Source of the DNA: Leptolinea sp. UBA1437
GTDB taxonomy: Bacteria; Chloroflexota; Anaerolineae; Anaerolineales; Anaerolineaceae
Direction: 5' to 3'
Length of the DNA: 10,980 nt
NCBI GenBank assembly: GCA_002329625.1
Contig: DCTP01000126.1
Location: 18,736-29,715 of the forward strand
Shown here: one piece after another, positions 7,279 through 10,980 of the stretch
Numbering within the stretch: the first letter of the stretch is position 1
Layout of the letters: each line of letters begins with the position of its first letter
Made by a program: the position numbers and the translations under genes
The notes under the pieces: model-generated
Databases searched by the model: none
Told to the model about the DNA's origin: nothing
What the model saw: the letters and a program-made list of their open reading frames with translations, nothing else

Positions 7279-8286
7279 ATGGGAAAAATATTACAGGTGG
7301 AGAATCTCCATGTCGAAATTAAAACGGAATTGGGCAGAATTCAAGCGGTCCGTGGCGTCAGTTTTGACCTGGATAAAAAGGAAACCGTTGCTATCGTCGG
7401 TGAATCCGGCAGCGGTAAGACGATTACAGTCAAAAGCGTTATGCAGCTGTTGCCTTCGACCGGTTCGATTACCGAAGGATCGGTTCGATTGGAGGGAAAA
7501 GAGCTTACAACGCTCAGCGAAAAAGAGATGCTGAAAATACGCGGTTCGGATATATCCATGATCTTTCAGGATCCGATGACCAGTTTGAATCCGACCATGA
7601 CGATCGGGAATCAAATCATCGAAGTATTGAAAAACCATCGAAAAGATTTGAGTCGGGATGAGATGAAACGGCGTGCTATCGAGATCATTGATTTGGTAGG
7701 GATTTCCAATCCCGAGACCCGTTTCAAACAATATCCCCATCAGTTATCCGGAGGTATGCGTCAACGGATCATTATCGCAATCGCTTTGGCTTGTGATCCC
7801 AAGGTATTAATTGCCGATGAGCCGACCACAGCCTTGGATGTGACTATCCAGGCACAAATCCTTGACTTAATGAAAGAACTGCAAGAAAAGATCAATACTT
7901 CTATCATTATTATTACTCATAATTTGGGCGTGGTTGCCAATATCGCCGATCGCGTTTATGTGATGTACGGCGGCAAGATTGTGGAAAACGGCAGCGTGGA
8001 AGATATTTTCTATCATCCGCAACATCCGTATACCAAAGGATTGTTGGCTGCGGTACCGAAACTTCATGAAAAAACGGATAAATTATTTACGATTTTGGGA
8101 ACTCCGCCTGATCTGACGGATCCTCCGAAAGGCTGTCCTTTTGCCGCTCGATGTTCGTATACTTTAAAGGTTTGCCGGCAATATCCTCCATCCTTTACTC
8201 CTTTTGGGAACCATCACGAATCCGCTTGCTGGTTGCACGATCCGCGGGCAAAAAGAATGATTAACGAGGTGCGAAATGCCGGATAA
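7279..8286 (+). CDS. oppD: ABC importer ATPase, OppD/DppD type
   Basis: A 335-residue cytoplasmic ATPase that powers import together with the next gene's product. All nucleotide-binding elements are present: Walker A GESGSGKT (41-48), Q-loop Gln97 in MIFQDPMTSLNP, ABC signature LSGGM (156-160), Walker B VLIADE (176-181), D-loop ALDV (185-188) and switch His214 in ITHNLG. The Opp/Dpp-specific C-terminal extension follows HPYTKGLLAAVP, with cysteines at 286, 292, 299 and 317 in a CPFAARC-x6-C...AC arrangement. Related Opp/Dpp ATPases carry an iron-sulfur cluster there. AGGAGG eight bases after the oppC coding end supports ATG 7279. The last 11 bp overlap the next gene, indicating translational coupling. 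Confidence 0.96.
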   Translation: MGKILQVENLHVEIKTELGRIQAVRGVSFDLDKKETVAIVGESGSGKTITVKSVMQLLPSTGSITEGSVRLEGKELTTLSEKEMLKIRGSDISMIFQDPMTSLNPTMTIGNQIIEVLKNHRKDLSRDEMKRRAIEIIDLVGISNPETRFKQYPHQLSGGMRQRIIIAIALACDPKVLIADEPTTALDVTIQAQILDLMKELQEKINTSIIIITHNLGVVANIADRVYVMYGGKIVENGSVEDIFYHPQHPYTKGLLAAVPKLHEKTDKLFTILGTPPDLTDPPKGCPFAARCSYTLKVCRQYPPSFTPFGNHHESACWLHDPRAKRMINEVRNAG

Positions 8287-9247
8287 ACAGCCTTTGGTTT
8301 CGGTTAATAATTTAAAGAAGTATTTTAATGTAGGGAAGAACCTAACCTTGAAGGCGGTTGACGATGTGACGTTCGATATTTATCCGGGTGAAACACTCGG
8401 GTTGGTAGGAGAAAGCGGCTGCGGAAAATCGACTCTCGGACGAACATTGATTCGACTTTATCATGCGACTGACGGAGAAATTTGGTATGACGGTATGAAT
8501 TTAACCAAAGATCTAACTTCCCGGGAGAGTTTTCAATTTACACGCCGGGCGCAAATGATCTTTCAAGATCCATATGCTTCTTTGAATCAACGTATGAAAG
8601 TTATGGATATCATCGCTGAGGGGATTGATGCTCATCATCTGGCTGCCGATAAGAAAGAGCGAGAGGAAATGGTAGTGGAGCTGCTTCAAACGGTCGGACT
8701 GCAAAGGGAACATGCAAACCGTTATCCGCATGAATTTTCCGGTGGGCAGCGACAACGGATTGGCATCGCCCGAGCGCTTGCAGTCAACCCGGATTTTGTC
8801 ATTGCTGATGAGCCGATTTCCGCATTGGATGTCTCGATCCAAGCTCAGATTGTCAACCTCCTTCAGGATTTACAGGAAAAGCGCGGATTGACTTACTTGT
8901 TTATTGCGCACGACTTATCAATGATTAAACATATCAGCGATCGAGTCGGTGTGATGTATCTGGGCAGTCTGGTGGAATTAACAACCGCTGATGAATTATT
9001 TACAAATTCTTTGCATCCTTATACACAAGCGTTGTTGTCTGCGATTCCTTTGGCTGATCCGAATTTGGAAAAAAGCCGGAAACGGATTGTGCTGCAGGGA
9101 AGTCTGCCCAGCCCCATTAATTTGGGAAGCGGATGCCGATTTGCTTCCCGATGTCCGCAGATGATGGAAATATGCAAAGAGGTTTCTCCGGAATTAATTG
9201 AGGTGTCACCGGCGCATTTTGTCGCCTGTCATCTTGCGGATCGGTGA
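8276..9247 (+). CDS. oppF: ABC importer ATPase, OppF/DppF type
   Basis: A 323-residue ATPase, second nucleotide-binding subunit of the importer. Walker A GESGCGKS (45-52), Q-loop Gln97 in MIFQDPYASLNQ, signature FSGGQ (154-158), Walker B FVIADE (174-179), ALDV D-loop (183-186) and switch His212 in FIAHDLS are all intact, so both ATP sites of the D/F pair look competent. The LxxxGESGCGKSTLGRTL context and the short extension distinguish OppF from OppD. The C-terminal cysteine set (287, 293, 300, 318; CRFASRC...C...AC) mirrors that of oppD. ATG 8276 lies inside the oppD end, in another frame, with GAGG about seven bases upstream. A 45-bp gap separates it from the fucosidase gene. The closest gene in this window is the minus-strand fragment at the right edge. 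Confidence 0.96.
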   Translation: MPDKQPLVSVNNLKKYFNVGKNLTLKAVDDVTFDIYPGETLGLVGESGCGKSTLGRTLIRLYHATDGEIWYDGMNLTKDLTSRESFQFTRRAQMIFQDPYASLNQRMKVMDIIAEGIDAHHLAADKKEREEMVVELLQTVGLQREHANRYPHEFSGGQRQRIGIARALAVNPDFVIADEPISALDVSIQAQIVNLLQDLQEKRGLTYLFIAHDLSMIKHISDRVGVMYLGSLVELTTADELFTNSLHPYTQALLSAIPLADPNLEKSRKRIVLQGSLPSPINLGSGCRFASRCPQMMEICKEVSPELIEVSPAHFVACHLADR

Positions 9248-9292
9248 AAACCGATTTTTAGCCGCGAAAAATTCGATTGAAAGGATTCCTTT

Positions 9293-10549
9293 ATGAGTTC
9301 TTATCCGAAAAACTGGTTTCTTGATGCGAAATATGGATTATTTATCCATTTCGGCTTGTATTCCCTTTTGGGCGGCGAATACAAAGGAAAAGTTACGCCG
9401 TTCTTTTCAGAATGGATCATGAATGACATGAATATTCCGCCGTCCGAATATGAGCAGCTCGCCGCTCAATTTGATCCGTTTGAATTTGATGCCGACAAAA
9501 TCGCGGAAACCGCCCTTCGTTGGGGAACCCGTTACCTTTGTTTTACCGCGAAACATCATGACGGGTTTGCTTTGTTTGGTTCATCCTGTTCGGACTATAA
9601 CAGTGTCTGCCGGACACTATCCCAACGGGACTATGTCTCCGAATTGGCAGAGGCTTGCCAGAAAAAAGGAATCGTCTTTTGTTTATATTATTCACAAGCT
9701 CAGGATTGGCATCATCCGGATGGTTATGTTGCTTATCATGACAATCAAAATAAAAATTTTCGCCGATATCTAGATGAAAAGTGCCTTCCGCAATTAACCG
9801 AATTACTTACTGGTTACGGTCCGATCGGAATGATGTGGTTTGATACACCGATGGGGATGAAAGCGGAAGAGTGCAAAGAAATTTATCAACTGGTTAAAAA
9901 ACTACAACCCGAATGTTTGGTCAGTGGGAGGATCGGAAACGGATTGGGTGATTATTTCTGTACTCAAGATAATCGCTTGCCCGCTTTCCCCTTGAAACGA
10001 AAATGGGAGATTCCAGGAACGTTGAATCGTTCATTCGGATATAAGAAATCGGATACAAACTGGGATTCCGCGGAAACAGTAATTCGCAAACTGGTGAAAA
10101 TCGTCAGTCGCGGCGGTAATTATCTGCTGAATGTCGGACCCGACGGCAATGGTAAGATTCCGGAAGAGAGCACCAAAATAATGGATGAAGTCGGTGATTT
10201 CTTGTCCGAAAACGGTGAAGCCTTCTATGGGGCGGATGCGGTTCCTCCTTATGTTTACGAAACACCGGATATCTATTTCACTCATAAACCTCATCGACTG
10301 TTTTTAACTGTCTTTCATCCGGGACAATTTCCGGAATTAACCGTTGCCTTACCGAATATTGCCAATATTCCTCAAAGCGCCAAGATTTTGAGTGGAAATC
10401 GACCGATAGCGTACAATTATCGAAAAACGTTGGAGAATGACAGCTACTGGGAATTTTTCCTTCCGCCGGATGCGGAAAACCAAACGGTTGTCGTCATTTG
10501 TGTTGAGACGCAAGAGGCGGATGTGCGGTTTGAGCCGCTTGGCAGTTAA
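9293..10549 (+). CDS. GH29 alpha-L-fucosidase, probably intracellular
   Basis: A 418-residue glycoside hydrolase of family 29, a retaining enzyme that releases terminal alpha-L-fucose from oligosaccharides and glycoconjugates. Family marks in order: KYGLFIHFGLYS (13-24, His19 in the fucose pocket), FDPFEFDADK (60-69), FTAKHHDGFALF (84-95), IGMMWFDTP (178-186) with predicted nucleophile Asp184, SGRIGNGLGDY (211-221), KWEIPGTLNRSFGY (237-250) with Glu239 a candidate acid/base or substrate residue, and GGNYLLNVGPDGNG (274-287). Residues from about 320 form a small C-terminal beta domain; total length is slightly short for the family. There is no signal peptide or lipobox, so it should act on imported substrate. 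SFGY carries Phe248 where relatives usually have Trp. AAAGGA upstream supports ATG 9293. The gene lies 45 bp after oppF on the same strand, making it the last gene of the operon. Linkage specificity (alpha-1,2, 1,3, 1,4 or 1,6) cannot be read from the sequence. Confidence 0.93.
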   Translation: MSSYPKNWFLDAKYGLFIHFGLYSLLGGEYKGKVTPFFSEWIMNDMNIPPSEYEQLAAQFDPFEFDADKIAETALRWGTRYLCFTAKHHDGFALFGSSCSDYNSVCRTLSQRDYVSELAEACQKKGIVFCLYYSQAQDWHHPDGYVAYHDNQNKNFRRYLDEKCLPQLTELLTGYGPIGMMWFDTPMGMKAEECKEIYQLVKKLQPECLVSGRIGNGLGDYFCTQDNRLPAFPLKRKWEIPGTLNRSFGYKKSDTNWDSAETVIRKLVKIVSRGGNYLLNVGPDGNGKIPEESTKIMDEVGDFLSENGEAFYGADAVPPYVYETPDIYFTHKPHRLFLTVFHPGQFPELTVALPNIANIPQSAKILSGNRPIAYNYRKTLENDSYWEFFLPPDAENQTVVVICVETQEADVRFEPLGS

Positions 10550-10561
10550 TCAAATTTCGAA

Positions 10562-10593
10562 AAGCATCCATCCCGGGACAGGATTATTTGCTT
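10562..10593 (-). terminator. Weak imperfect inverted repeat between convergent genes
   Basis: The 50-bp gap between the convergent genes contains AAGC (10562-10565) and ATCC (10566-10569), which pair with GCTT (10590-10593) and GGAT (10581-10584), leaving a 5-base bulge. On the minus strand the stem is followed by a short T-run (TTTTC), so it might terminate the minus-strand gene. No U-tract follows on the + strand. The stem is short and bulged. Confidence 0.2.
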
Positions 10594-10599
10594 AAATGG

Positions 10600-10980
10600 T
10601 CACAGTTCAGCAAAATGGCAAGCAACAAAATGATCTTTTTCGATTTCACGTAATTCCGGCTTCTCTTCTCGGCATCGATCCTGACAGCGAAAACAACGGG
10701 AATTGAAAGGGCATCCCGCGGGCAAGTGAATATTGCTGGGGAGATCCCCCGCCAATAAAATACGTTGTTTCTTTATTTTCGGATCGGGGATCGGGACAGC
10801 GGATAGTAATGCTTGTGTATAAGGGTGAAGAGGGTGTTGATAAAGTTCTTTTTTAGGCGCTTTTTCAACGATGAATCCCAAGTACATTACCGCAACATGA
10901 TCCGAGATTAATTGAACGACGCTCAAGTCATGAGAAATAAAAAAATAGGTTAAGTTGAACTGTTTTTGTAATTTCTGTAA
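10600..10980 (-). CDS. Second OppF-like ABC ATPase, C-terminal part only
   Basis: The C-terminal 126 residues of another Opp/Dpp-type ATPase on the opposite strand. The frame stays open to the right edge, so the start and all the Walker motifs are outside the window. Visible are LTYFFISHDLS with the switch His, DHVAVMYLGFIVE, the HPLHPYTQALLSAVPIPDP block, and the cysteine extension CPFNSRCFRCQDRC...HFVACHF. This matches the end of the window's own oppF closely (LTYLFIAHDLS, VGVMYLGSLVE, HPYTQALLSAIPLADP, HFVACHL), including matched spacing, but with many substitutions. It is a paralogue, not a recent copy. One extra cysteine lies in the extension. It converges with the fucosidase gene (50-bp gap) and probably belongs to a second importer operon encoded to the right. 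Confidence 0.9.
   Translation of the reverse strand, partial: LQKLQKQFNLTYFFISHDLSVVQLISDHVAVMYLGFIVEKAPKKELYQHPLHPYTQALLSAVPIPDPKIKKQRILLAGDLPSNIHLPAGCPFNSRCFRCQDRCREEKPELREIEKDHFVACHFAEL

Noticed and set aside
7291..7740. A 149-codon minus-strand open frame across oppD
   Set aside because: It is the antisense shadow of a fully conserved ATPase coding region, with no family resemblance or ribosome binding site.

Overview
The window holds most of one operon for uptake and processing of a peptide- or sugar-type nutrient, read left to right. The tail of a regulator gene precedes it and the tail of an oppositely oriented second transporter gene follows it. Base composition is moderately AT-rich (judged by eye). 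Ribosome binding sites are strong AAGGAG/GGAGG types, the binding protein is a lipoprotein with a classic LTGC lipobox, and the transporter genes run in the usual Opp order A-B-C-D-F. This fits a low-to-mid GC anaerobe, most likely Bacillota. Spirochaetes, Thermotogae or Chloroflexota relatives cannot be excluded from the sequence alone.

Layout: (1) 5-736 (+) is the C-terminal part of a ROK-family sugar regulator or kinase; its N-terminus is outside the window and an in-frame TAG sits at 2-4. (2) 798-3392 (+) encodes a large protein with no visible signal peptide, containing one intact and one degenerate transglutaminase-like unit and a thioredoxin-like tail. (3) 3449-5182 (+) encodes an OppA-type lipoprotein. 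(4) 5183-5401 is a non-coding gap with stem-loops. (5) 5402-9247 (+) holds two permeases and two ATPases (oppB, oppC, oppD, oppF), tightly packed, with oppD and oppF overlapping. (6) 9293-10549 (+) is a GH29 alpha-L-fucosidase without a signal peptide. (7) 10600-10980 (-) is the C-terminal end of a second OppF-like ATPase, running convergently and leaving the window.

Working model (inference): the lipoprotein captures a ligand outside the cell and the B/C/D/F complex imports it with ATP. The fucosidase removes L-fucose inside the cell, and the transglutaminase-fold protein may act on an amide or peptide bond of the same imported compound. The binding protein keeps the Asp that in E. coli OppA holds the peptide amino terminus. 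A fucosylated glycopeptide or glyco-amino acid is therefore a more specific guess than a plain oligosaccharide. The ROK protein is a plausible sugar-responsive regulator, but two of its usual sugar/zinc-site residues are changed. No tRNA, rRNA, CRISPR array, insertion sequence or phage feature is seen.
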